Origin: Brachionus manjavacas
Taxonomy: Eukaryota > Rotifera > Eurotatoria > Ploima > Brachionidae
NCBI GenBank assembly: GCA_019054805.1
Contig: JAHQIY010000028.1
Span: forward strand, 496,001 to 560,000
Direction of reading: 5' to 3'
Length of the DNA stretch: 64,000 nucleotides
The notes beneath the pieces were generated by a model. It saw only the letters and a list, made by a program, of their open reading frames with translations, searched no databases and had not been told where the DNA came from. The position numbers were made by a program, and so were the translations under genes. Shown here piece after piece: positions 11,824 through 21,938 of this stretch (its first letter is position 1; each line of letters opens with the position of its first letter).

Positions 11824-14800
11824 CTTAAATTTATTTGCTTAAGTTTAGATCACACGTCTGATTAATTGAACGCATGATTTGAATTTTGATTTTAAAATAG
11901 GTGTGTGGTCATGTTTGCTAACTAGTCATGGATATGAAGAACAGAAGAAAAAAATTTTTATGACTGACTGTTCGCCTAATGATAAAAAAAAACTTTGGCA
12001 TTTTTTTTTCTAAAATTTTATGATTTTTTGACTATTTTTCCCTGAAGACAAAATTTATGTCGATACATAAATTACGACAAATTTTATTTTTCCGAACCAA
12101 AGACTTTATTTTTTAAAAAAAATTTAAGTCCGGACTTGGACTTGACTTGAGACTTGTGACTTTTAAGCAACTCTGATAAAGAATGCTTCATTACAGGTTC
12201 TTAAATTATCAAATGATTGTTTTGTACAGGAATTGAGCAAAAAAAATTTAACTTGATTGTTATTACTCCCCTATTTGAGATAATGAATTTTTTGGTATCG
12301 ACTTAAATTTTGTCTTCAGGGAAAAAATAGTCAAATAATCAAAAATTTTGGAAAAAAAAATGCCCAAGTTTTTTTTTTATCATTAGACGAAAAGTCAGTC
12401 AAAAACTCAATCCTATGACTAGTTAGTTGGACTTGGACTTTTTGAATTTGGGACTTTTAAACAACTCTGGCCTCTATATTTTAATTTCTATAGTCCTAAA
12501 TGCGGATGCCTTTTCAGCAGGTATTATTTTGTTTAACTAACGGGTGATGCATAAGTAAATGGACAAAAGTTAAGATAACTTGCCCGAGCATGCAAATGAT
12601 CACGTTATTCTCTTTATATATATTTATAAACTACTAAACATTGGCTATTAAATTACAAAAAAAATTTAAATGGAACTTTCTGTGTCTGAATGAGAGGCTT
12701 TTTCAAAAGCAGACAAAAATATGATTTCTCAAATGACAAAATCCGATCTTATGGCACACTTTACAAAGCAAGGAATCGCTTGAAGCACAATATATACTAC
12801 GATCAAGCGTATTCAAACCGGAGATCCGATAAAGGACAATAAGAGAACAGTTCGTCCAACCACCTGGACAGCTGGTAGGAAGACAAAACTGAAGATATTG
12901 ATCAATAACTGAACTGGAGTCTACCAAGTGCGTTGCCATCAATTCTAGGATCTATCTCCCCTTAAATGCTTGAATAAACGCCTTCTCCATTTTTACATGA
13001 GTAGGTCTAAACATAGACACACTGCAGATAATCTTTATTTTCTTATTCAAAAATTTATAGTCTTTTAATAAAAGCTGAAAGCTTTTGATAGAGTTTGACA
13101 CGATGGACCAATTTACAAGCTTACCTCCTTATCTCATTTATTGAAAGAGATCGTTTCTACATTTAAGATCTTTTAGAGAGTAAATACACATGGTCATCTA
13201 AGTGATCAATATCCTCAATGAAGCAGGAGCTTCATAGGGGTCAGTAATTCAGTAAACTTTTTTTTAAGAATTTTCATTAATGATATACCAAAAAGAAACA
13301 ATACAAACTGCCAATATTCTTTTCTTTTTGCAGATGATTTGGCCACTTTAAATATTTTCAAAAAGATAGGAAATCTTGAAATTATGATTAATAATTGCCT
13401 AAAAGAAATTGAAAGATGGCTTTTCAAATTAAAATGAAAATATATATTGAAAAGTCATGTTACATGATCTTTGAGAGAAAAAATAAAGTTAAAATCAATC
13501 TTAACCTTAAAATTAAAGGTAAAGATTTAAATAATGAGCAAAAGGGGAATTCTTACGCATCACAGTGTATCCAAAATTTACATTTGGTAAAATGGTGGAT
13601 GAATTAAAAGAGCGCTATAATTCAAAGCTTAATACAATTAATTGTCTCCCAAATAGGAAGTAGGGTTTAAAACCAAAGACATTAGGTAATCTTTAAAAAT
13701 CTTTGATAGGATCAATCTTGGATTATTCTATTACTTGTTTAAATTCATTCTCAGAAACTAACATCAAAAAAATACAAGTTAATCAAAATTCAGCAGTTCG
13801 ATATATTTTGAAGCTGCAACTCGAATGTCATGCACCAGGATGCTCTCATTAAATTTTGACTTATCAGTTATTTAAGCATGTCTTAACTCTAGCAATGATA
13901 TAAAATATTTAGTTTTTAATTTTTTTTTTATTACCAAGACTTATTTATCCTTTTATTCTTTTAATTTTTTTGAATATTTTTTTCAGGTTTTGAGAAATTG
14001 AGAACAAAAGAACAGAACAAAAGTTGTGAATGCAGCATGGTGCAACATTCAAAGTCTGCGAATAATGTGCACGATTTCTGCAAAATGCACTAAGATCGAA
14101 GAAGTAAAAAAATAAAAATAAAATTTTTTGTGTTTTTTTAAAAAATGAAAAAATTATTACCTTAAAAAAAATTTAAAAAAAAGGAACGCTAATTCAAAAA
14201 TAGAAACAACTTGGACCTAAATTCAAGAATTTCTTTAATTTTGAATTAGCTCATTTGAGAGAGTTCTGTAGTGTTTAAATTTTAAATTGCAAAGACATAA
14301 CCAAATTGAATCAGATATACCATCATTACAAATCAGACTAATCTTAAGACTTTACACATGAGAAGAAGAAATCAATCTCATTTTTATCAATTGATTGTTA
14401 GGTTTGTTAAGCAAAATAAACTTTACATTCTTCTTTAAAGCTCTGCTTCTCTATCTTTTAAATCATCAGTTGAGTCTTTATTTTTATGAAACCCGCTGTC
14501 CAGCAAATAAATTATTTTCTAAATATTACTTAACTTTGAGAAGAAAAAAAAAAAATTTTTCTTTTAAATTTCTGATCAAAATTTTCGAAAAAAAGAGGTC
14601 CATACTTGTTTTTGTCATGCCGACTGCAAAACACTTCATAAGTCTACACGATTGACATGACTTTCTTCTTTGTTTGTCAATGGTGCACGTGTTGGTCGCG
14701 GGACAAACATAGGCTGGCGTGTCTCCTTGGGTAGAGCGCTTAAAAAAGGCCTTGCATCCTTCGCACGAGTAGACGCCATAGTGGTAGCCGGAGGCGGCAT

Positions 14801-17800
14801 CCGAGCAGACCTCGCATATCTTGTCCTTCAGCTGTTCGGTGGAGGTGTTGGCGTGCGCGCTTTTGGCGTTGGCACGCGGCTTCGCTCCGCCAGTCTTCTG
14901 AGCCGACTTCGGGTTTGTCTGAATGGGCTCTTGGGGCTGTGGGTGATGCGAGGGCAAAAAGCCGAGTTGACTGTCGGGCGATATCAGGCCCGTTTGGTAC
15001 GAGGCGAACGCCTTGGAGCTTTTGTAGTCGGGCAGGGCCATGGTGGACGAGCTCGACGATGCCGACGACGTCGACGACGAAGAGGACATGGGCGTTATGG
15101 ACAGTGGTGGCGTGGGAGAGCACGGCGACGCCGAAGAGACCGACAGCGATGCTTCTTCACAAAAAAATTAGAATAATAAAATTAGTGAACAAAAAAAGTT
15201 AAAGTTAGTTGTCATGGGTGTTTACCGTATTCATAATACGAGCTACTTAGCTTAGAATTAAATGAACTATCATTATTATTATTATTGCTATTGATGATGA
15301 AATTTTTAAGTATTCTTTTATTGTGAGGTAAAGTGTCCGCATGTGCTGGCTGCTCGCCGATATCCATGCATCGTTTGGGGCACTTGGCGTGGAGCCACGT
15401 GTCGTCGCAGGGTTTGCGCTGGCCGAAGCATGCGCTCACACACTGGTACCTATCTGTGCACACACTGGCCTCGGGCTCGAGGCTGTCGTCGTAGCGAACG
15501 GCGGCCGGCGGCCTGATCGACAAGAGGCCGTTGGCCGCACACTCGTGCGAGATTCTCTGGTGCATAAAGTGCTGGTTTGGATAGGACGAAAAGTGTCTGT
15601 CGAATTGGACCTTTTTCATGCTTAGAATCTGGGCTCAAAGATTGATTGTACAAGTGGAGAAAAAATCACTATTTTTCTAGATTCGATTGACTTAACTAGC
15701 CGATCAAAAATTGATTATCACACTCTAAAATGTAGGTCTGAGTCTATGGCTCAATTACACAACGACCGATTTGATACTACCTCAAATCGATCAACAATAT
15801 AGCTTTATTTAGTTAATTAGTATGGCTTTAGTGGCGCGGCTCACTGAATCAATCACACAGTATGCATTTAAAGGCGCAGGCCAATTTTAAGATCAATGCT
15901 GGTCGCGTGTACAGCGTCTATTTTGGATTTGTTTTTTTTATCTAAAATTTAGAGAGAAAAAAATGTGAACACTTGATCTCTTGCTGTCCTCTAACAAACC
16001 CTTCACTTGTTTCAAGAAAAAAAAAAAAAAAATTTCTCATTTTTTTGTTGTTATTCAATAATCAAAGCTTTTTCGAAATTCATAATTAACAACCATATAT
16101 TCAAATTTCCTATAAACACAAGGTGAATTCTAATGCAAACGAACACACACACACACCACACCATTATTTGCGTATGTTAAATTCAATCTTGATTATCAAT
16201 GCGAGCGCCGAGCGACTAAATAATTCTCATATTGAATGAATGCATTTAGTCAATTGGGATAAATTATGAAAATTTCTTGTTGATTCAAGTTGATTTTTGC
16301 GCAGTCACTTTCTGAGCGCTCGTAAGAGTGCAATCTAACCCTGAATTAGCTCAGGCCTTATTTGTTCGTTCTCTTATCCCAAATCGATCCACATATTATG
16401 CAAATTAGATAATTTTTTCTATTTGCTAAATAGCAGCAACACCGTTGTGCGGCAGTGTTCGCACAAATTAGATTTTTTTTCACAGCCTCACTTAGCAGCC
16501 GATTTAGTCAGCAAGTCAATCTATCAATCAAAGACATAACTAAATTGAATTGACGTGTAACAACTTATTTCAAAATTTGTCTCTTAAACTTTCTTTAGAT
16601 TTTTTTTAGCTTATTTACTTTACTATTATTTTTATTTTATCTTTTTTTTTATTAGCTCTATTTTTATTTGTTTTATTATTTATTCTGAAGGAGCCCTAGC
16701 TTGGTACAGAAAACAAATTAATAAAATAAAATAAAATGATTGCTGACTTGATGGTGTAGTATGCCTTGAATATTCAAGGTGAACAAACAGACAATTTAGA
16801 TGTCATCATAATTTCTACATGTTTAAATTACATGAAACGCTGTAATTTAGATTAAGTTGGATTAGATCCTTTTTAGACCTTAAGACAATTTAAGTAAAAG
16901 TGAATGACCACTGGAGCGAAGAATACCAAATAACCGCAGATTTCCCTCAAGGCTCAGTAATTAGTCCTCTTTTGTTTACTATAAACTTGAACGAATTTCT
17001 TTTCTTCAGTTTTTTATATCAATTTTTTTTTAAGCTGTAAAAAAATTATACAGTAATGCTACACTATGTAAAATGATAATGATCAAAATCAAGCCGAAAG
17101 TATTAATAATGACATTCAAACTATTGTACAACCAACAACATCTTCAAATTTAGCTCCAAGAAAAACAGACCGTCCTAGAAAAAATCCATAAGTTAACACT
17201 AAAATAAATAAACATGAAATATAAATATGAAATACGAGTGCATGCAACTGCACAGCGAACCGAGTACATACACAGTGATGTCCTCATCACACGTCCTAGA
17301 AAAAATCCATAAAATAACACTTAAAAACATTTCTACATTTCAAACATTTCAATGATCACCTGAGCCAAGAAATACCAAAGAACTGCAGGTGTCCCTCAAG
17401 GCTCAGTAATTAGTCCTCTTTTATTTAGTATTTATATTAATGACATCCCCAAAAGAAACAAAACAAATAACGAATACTCTCTGCTCTTCGCAGATGATCT
17501 AGTTACACTCTTCATTTATGACAAAAAGGGGAACCTTGAAAATAAGATAAATAAATACACCAACGAACTAGAACAATGGCTTATTAAATGTTGAAACGTG
17601 TTCAGTAGTCTTTTCTAAGTGCCAAAAAGAGAGTGATAATCTAAACTTAAAAATATATGGAAACAGAATACCGAGCCAAAAAGAAATTAAGTTTCTTGAT
17701 ATTAAATTTGATTCTTAGTTAAATTTCAATATATCGGTGGACAAAATTAAAGAACGCTGCAATAAAAGGTTAAATAATATCAAGATACTGTCAAACAAAA

Positions 17801-20800
17801 AATGAAGTCTTAATCAAGACATACTAGAAAATTTATATAAATCTTTAGTCGGATCAATTTTAGACTATTTTTTTCCTTGCCTGAATTTATTTTCAGGAAA
17901 TAATATCAGAAAACTACAAGCAACTCAGAATTCAGCAGTCAGATCTATCCTTAAGCTAAAATCCAACTGATGTTACATCCAACATCGTGGATCAAGAGGC
18001 TTTTAATAAACTTAAATTACTAACAGTCTCGAACCGGTTTTTTGAGTTGAGTGAGACATATTTTGGAACATGGTTAAGTCATTCTATTCCATTTGCTACC
18101 TTACTATTTCCTCTTTTTTTCTGAAACCTAACTATGTAAATATCTGTCACATGTAACAATCTATTTCAATATATGTCTTTTTAACTTTCTTTACATTTTT
18201 TTTAGCTTATTTACTTTATTTTAATTTTTTTTTTTTTATTTTGAAGGAGCTCTAGCTTGGTACAGAACACAAATAGACAAATAAACAATAATTCATAATG
18301 TTCTTTTATTGAAATAATTAAAGATCGTAAATCTCGCGTTTTTTAAATCCTAAATATTTTTTTAAAAAATTAAGTTATTTAATGATAAAATCAACATAAA
18401 AGAAAAAAATCTTTTCAAAAGACAAAATTTTTTAAAACAAGTCAAGATAACTCGTTGCTTCTAGTGAATTATCTTAGCAAAAAAAAGATGTAAATGTAAT
18501 CACTCTTATGAATTATCTGCTAAAACTTTCCAAATTTAAAGCAGTAAATTTTCCTATCGTAACCCTTAGATTTTTTTTATTTTTTTTAATTTTAAATTCA
18601 TCAACAAATAAACTAAAAATTAGTAATAAGACATTTTGAAAAAAGAAAAGAGAACAATAGTTGAGAATTTATAGTTCGCAATTTTGTTATTATGTTTTGC
18701 TTATGGAGATGGACGACATCACAGTTTGCCAAATGATGAATCAAAATCTACCCTTCTTACAATATCAATTTCATACTCCATTGATCTCTTCACTTGCCAT
18801 GTTAATTGTTTAAAAGGCCCATTTAGATTATAGTATAAAACTTATTCTTAATAAATTTACCCCACTAACTGCAAATAAAAACCAAATCAACAACTTTTTT
18901 CTCTAAAATATAAAGTATTTTTTTGCACTGCTAAAATGGCCTGATTAGAACGGACTACATATTAGTCTTGGTCATTGTCAAAGCTTTGAAAAAAATAATT
19001 CTAAAAGCGTTTTTTCTCTATAATTAAAAATAAAATTTTCAATAAATGTTAAACTAAACAAAAATCGGCTTTCATATTATCCTAAATAAACATAAGGTTG
19101 GAAACTATAGGCCCATAATTCGCTCTCACCTTTTGATTATTGAACAAACAAGCTTTATTTTAAATTTCTAATTTTAATACGCCCCTAATGAAATAACAAA
19201 ATTTTTTTTTTCAAACAGAATAAAAAATGAGCCTAAAATAAAATGAAATCCAAAATTTTATTATAAATTTTAATAATTATAATTTTGCTGAACTAGCAAA
19301 ATTTAGTTCAATAGAAAATTTGTTGAACTTTTAATTTTTAAATGAAGAGAGTCCGCTTTCATTCAATTGCTTTGGCAGTCAATTGAATTTAACTTAAAAC
19401 TCAATTTATCTACTGAACAAATTTGTCACTAATTTGAAAAAAAATCGGAATGCTCCAAATTTTTTGTCTAACCTTTAGAAATTTTGCACCATCATGCTAA
19501 CTTTAAATTGGATTGAATTTTAGAAAAATTTGAAAATTTTGATCCTCAAGAATTTTAGCCAAACTTGACTTAAAACTTTATTACAATAGTTGTCTATTTA
19601 TACTCGAATTAATTGACTAAAAAAAGCTAATTAGACATCGAATATTTGTTAATAATATAGTGATGATTAATTTAAAGATTCCTAGGTAAAAAATAAACTA
19701 ACAAATTTGTAAAAATCGCTTAGCGTATCCAGACAAGAATCATGAAGCGAATGTTCAAATAACTTAGTTTACTTGAATTTAGTAAAAGTTTTAGTAAAGT
19801 TTTATTTTTCAATTTTTCAAATTTTGCCAGGTGACACCAAGTTATCTAAAGAAAAAAAATCTCTTTATCTTAGAATTTGGCGCATTTGGCAAATTTATCT
19901 AAAATATGTTCGCCAAAAAAATCAAAACCGTTCTACTTAATCGGAAAGATTACGTAATTGAATTTTTTAGAAAATTTGACTTTGAAAAAAATTATTTTGA
20001 AATTTTTTGCTTGCCTCGGATTTCAGCGTCTAAATCAAAAAGAGAACCAAATTTTTTATTTTTAAAACCAAAATCTTTCTGCCTCAGCAGCTTGGCTAAA
20101 TGCTTTCTGGTCTAGAAACACGCAAAGGCCTTCGGAAACAAGCCGCCAAAACCAAAATACTTTTGCCGAAAAAATTTCACCTCAACTACTTCTAAATTTT
20201 GACACAACAAAAAAAAACACTTTTTTTCTTTTTTTTTTAAATTCTAAACAAAAAATTCAAACACTTTCATTCAAGATCCGGTTTGAAGAATTTTTAATAA
20301 AATTAAAAAAAAACTCCAAAAAAAACTTTTTTTTTTCTAAAAATTATAAATCTCCAACTAGCGAGTTTCTCGCCCTCGTTAGTTACAAATTTTGAAAAAA
20401 AGTCGTTCGATTTATAAAGCTTGCCAACCCTCGTGACAAAACTAACTTTACCCTTTAAAAAAAAGCACTAAAAACTAACCTGTTCTGCCTGCGTGTTTGA
20501 CAGCACCATTTTTTGCACCCATCCAAAACTTGCCCGACTCCTTGTCCTCGTCAAACTGGCCACAATTGTAGGCGTAGTTGCCAAACGCCATCTTTTTTGT
20601 CTTCTGGTAGCCAGACTGGCCTGCGGAGTTCGAAATCAGCGAGTTGTTGTACAGATAGCAGTTCTCGTTCATGAGATAGACCTCGTTGTTCCAAGTGAGA
20701 TAGGAGCTGTTGGCCTTGGAGGCCACAAACTCGCTGGAGTTGAGATAGAGCGGCTCCGGGCTCTCGTTGAACACCGGCGCCACGCTCTGGCCACTGTTTC

Positions 20801-20987
20801 CGAAGCGGTCGTAGGCGACCGTGTCCAGGCCGCCTTGGTAGTCCAAAAACACCTCATTGGGGTCATAGGCCTGGCTCTGGAATTCTGAATTGCTGTCCGC
20901 TTCGTACAGCTGACCGCCTGCTCTCACACCATCGCCCATGCCATACACCTCATCCGAATAGTTGCGCACAAAATTCTGGTTCCACAT
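10637..20987 (-). CDS. Estrogen-receptor-like nuclear receptor (NR3-type), two alternative first coding exons
   Basis: Ligand-type transcription factor acting in the nucleus. Modelled exons: 20480-20987 (1a) or 15226-15619 (1b), then 14606-15154 (DNA-binding domain), then 10637-11823 (hinge, ligand-binding domain and C-terminal extension). Both first exons end in phase 1 and fit the same acceptor, giving about 747 or 709 residues. The zinc-finger P-box is [11 protein letters not shown] and the second finger is [17 protein letters not shown], closer to vertebrate ER than to ERR. The ligand-binding domain has [20 protein letters not shown] and an AF-2-like LLYDMFL. The equivalents of ER Glu353 and Arg394 are present; the position of His524 is Tyr. 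The introns are full of transposons. ERR or another NR3 class cannot be excluded without a tree. Confidence 0.85.
11920..12425. repeat. Foldback repeat with ~125-bp inverted arms
   Basis: The arm at about 11935-12066 is the imperfect inverse of about 12294-12425. It includes TCCCTGAAGACAAAATTTATG against CAGGGAAAAAATAGTCAA-type blocks and the outer word CTAACTAGTCATGG against TATGACTAGTTAG. The loop carries a hAT-MITE-like end (GACTTGGACTTGACTTGAG ... CAACTCTG near 12176), and a second such end follows at about 12473. It looks like nested small DNA transposons. Confidence 0.55.
12540..13010 (+). mobile_element. Mariner/Tc1-like transposase N-terminal remnant
   Basis: In the + frame from about 12671 the translation reads MELSVSE, a stop, then an HTH-like stretch. 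Recognisable pieces are [22 protein letters not shown] and [11 protein letters not shown]. The GIA.STIY..IKR...G.P order is that of the helix-turn-helix region of mariner-type transposases. At least three in-frame stops make it inactive. No terminal repeats were located. Confidence 0.55.
13040..13860 (+). mobile_element. LINE family A reverse transcriptase fragment
   Basis: The + strand shows AFDRV near 13090, [12 protein letters not shown] near 13270, FLFADDLA near 13325, then IEKSCYMIF near 13450. From there a decayed thumb region runs to about 13850. The motif order matches the copy at 29340-32886. Multiple stops and frame breaks are present. Confidence 0.7.
14606..15154 (-). CDS. Receptor exon: zinc-finger DNA-binding domain
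   Basis: The exon opens with a Ser/Pro-rich stretch and a poly-Ser tract. It passes through a short linker and then both C4 zinc fingers: [14 protein letters not shown], the P-box [11 protein letters not shown], and [17 protein letters not shown], then [11 protein letters not shown]. The acceptor is a tandem GAAG-AAG (NAGNAG). Using either AG keeps the frame and adds or drops one residue. The donor is ACAA/GTATGG, leaving one base (A) for the next codon. Confidence 0.88.
15226..15619 (-). CDS. Receptor alternative first coding exon 1b (proximal)
   Basis: It starts at ATG 15619 with an in-frame TGA 15 nt upstream, so translation plausibly initiates here. It encodes about 131 residues with many Cys and His ([21 protein letters not shown]) and an Asn run. 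It ends GAATACG/GTAAAC in phase 1. Spliced to the DBD exon, the join reads [14 protein letters not shown] content is high for the region, supporting real coding. It shares no similarity with exon 1a. Confidence 0.7.
15620..16549. promoter_or_regulatory. Upstream region of receptor exon 1b
   Basis: About 900 bp, less A/T-extreme than its surroundings, precede the proximal first exon. It has a short CA repeat (about 16143-16157) and no transposon match until the LINE tail at 16550. This is where a promoter for the short isoform would sit. No specific factor site is claimed. Confidence 0.3.
16550..18292 (+). mobile_element. Two nested LINE family A copies
   Basis: A 3' tail (about 16550-16735, ending GGTACAGAAAACAAATTAAT) is followed by a second 5'-truncated copy. 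The second copy has [11 protein letters not shown] at about 16940 and again, after an insertion, [20 protein letters not shown] near 17400. Then come [15 protein letters not shown] near 17490 and a decayed thumb region. It ends in the same tail (about 18180-18292, GAAGGAGCTCTAGCTTGGTA). The repeated palm segment shows a rearranged copy. All frames are broken. Confidence 0.75.
17171..17324. repeat. 88-bp insertion flanked by a ~33-bp direct duplication
   Basis: 17171-17203 and 17292-17324 are direct repeats starting CGTCCTAGAAAAAATCCATA, differing at a few bases. The inverse copy at about 9590-9720 has the same flanks without the insert, so the empty site is visible inside the window. The insert (17204-17291) has an A-rich side and a GC-richer side and resembles a very short retroposon. 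Confidence 0.6.
18293..20479. other. Receptor intron between first exons 1a and 1b
   Basis: A/T-rich sequence with no recognised domain. A 37-codon + frame at about 18705-18815 (MEMDDITVC...) is the only passable short frame and has no support. No LINE or inverted-repeat element was found here. Confidence 0.4.
20480..20987 (-). CDS. Receptor alternative first coding exon 1a (distal)
   Basis: ATG at 20987 has an in-frame TAG 9 nt upstream. The exon encodes about 169 residues, rich in Asn, Tyr, Ser and acidic residues ([27 protein letters not shown]), typical of an unstructured A/B transactivation domain. It ends AGAACAG/GTTAG in phase 1, so it joins the DBD exon in frame (HAGRTEASLS). It could belong to another gene, but the matching phase, strand and GC content favour an alternative start of the receptor. 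Joining it to exon 1b would be out of frame, so the two look mutually exclusive. Confidence 0.6.
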
Positions 20988-21938
20988 TTTTATCTAATCA
21001 AAAGAAATGGAGAGAAAATTTTATTTTTATTTTGAAAAAAAAAAGATGTCAAAATAGTGATGCTTAAGTGATTAGAAAGTAATAGTGATCAAATATTTTC
21101 AATGGATCAATCTAATTGAGCTGAGTCGAAGGCAAACACTGTGTTGACGGTCGTGGACGCTTAGCGTTCTCACTGTTTGCATTCGTCGGAGATTAGACCT
21201 TAAGCCAAACAAAAACACAACACCCAGATTTGTGAGCGGCACCGCTACTCAAACCATTGTCCAATGCTTCTATTTAATATAACTTTTATTTAAATCCATC
21301 GCTTCTCTTTTGTTTCAAACCAATTATTCAGGCAAATTTATCAGGTCATTTTTCAAGTTAAAATTTAATTAATATCCATAATTGTGCGAGCTGATGATCA
21401 CAACGATTTAGCAGCGAAAAGCAATATGCCTTTGTGTAAACCAAAAAAAGGACACTAGATTAGACAAGATTAGAACTTTTATTCAAGTTAATTTAATCGT
21501 TTGTGCGAGAGGGCTACTATCAATTAAGGCAAGAGTTCTTTTTCGAGCAAATTTTTGCACTCTAACAAAATTATACTTTTAGCTAAAAAAAAAAAAAAAA
21601 AATTTTTCTCCCATTTGTTAAAATCGATTTCGAAAAATCGATCTGCAAAAATTGTGAACTTTTTATTTTGAAATTTAATTTAAAAAAAATTAAAAAAAAA
21701 AAAGTAAAAAAAGCATGTTTCAAAAATTGTAAAAAATTTCTCCATCCATTTTTGAAAATCATATCAAGCCGAGTCCATGCACAAGTTGGCTCTTTTTCCT
21801 ATTTTTAATTCAATTCGACTTGGCGTGCTGAACACAAAAATAAACTGTTCTCCCACACTTGATCTCTCTTCTTTTTTTCTTTCTCTCGATTTTAAAATAA
21901 ATTTTGTTGGACCCAAAAATCTTGATATGTTTTTATAA
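20988..21938. promoter_or_regulatory. Divergent intergenic region between receptor exon 1a and cyclin E
   Basis: 951 bp separate the two start codons, which point away from each other. A GC-richer patch lies at about 21110-21250 and probably holds receptor 5' untranslated sequence. The cyclin side (21580-21760) is A/T runs. An AGGTCA half-site word occurs near 21343. No TATA box or paired response element is claimed. Confidence 0.4.

Larger units (their letters stand above)
11824..14605. other. Receptor intron 2, filled with transposon remnants
   Basis: The intron between the DBD and LBD exons has donor ACAA/GTATGG at 14605 and acceptor at 11824. It contains a foldback repeat (11920-12425), a mariner-like transposase fragment (12540-13010) and a LINE fragment (13040-13860), listed separately. 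The rest (13870-14600) is A/T-rich with no gene seen. Confidence 0.7.

Noticed and set aside
14670-15176. Arg-rich + strand protein opposite the DBD exon
   Set aside because: Antisense shadow of the GC-rich receptor exon with no homology.
15450-15653. Alternative frame overlapping receptor exon 1b as continuation of exon 1a
   Set aside because: It is the frame reached if 20480 is spliced to an acceptor near 15645, but it hits a stop before the 15226 donor, so the exons are treated as alternatives.
18705-18815. 37-codon + frame starting MEMDDITVC
   Set aside because: No splice context, homology or compositional signal beyond chance.
19906-20115. 69-codon + frame
   Set aside because: Lys/Phe-rich translation of A/T-rich DNA; no family resemblance.
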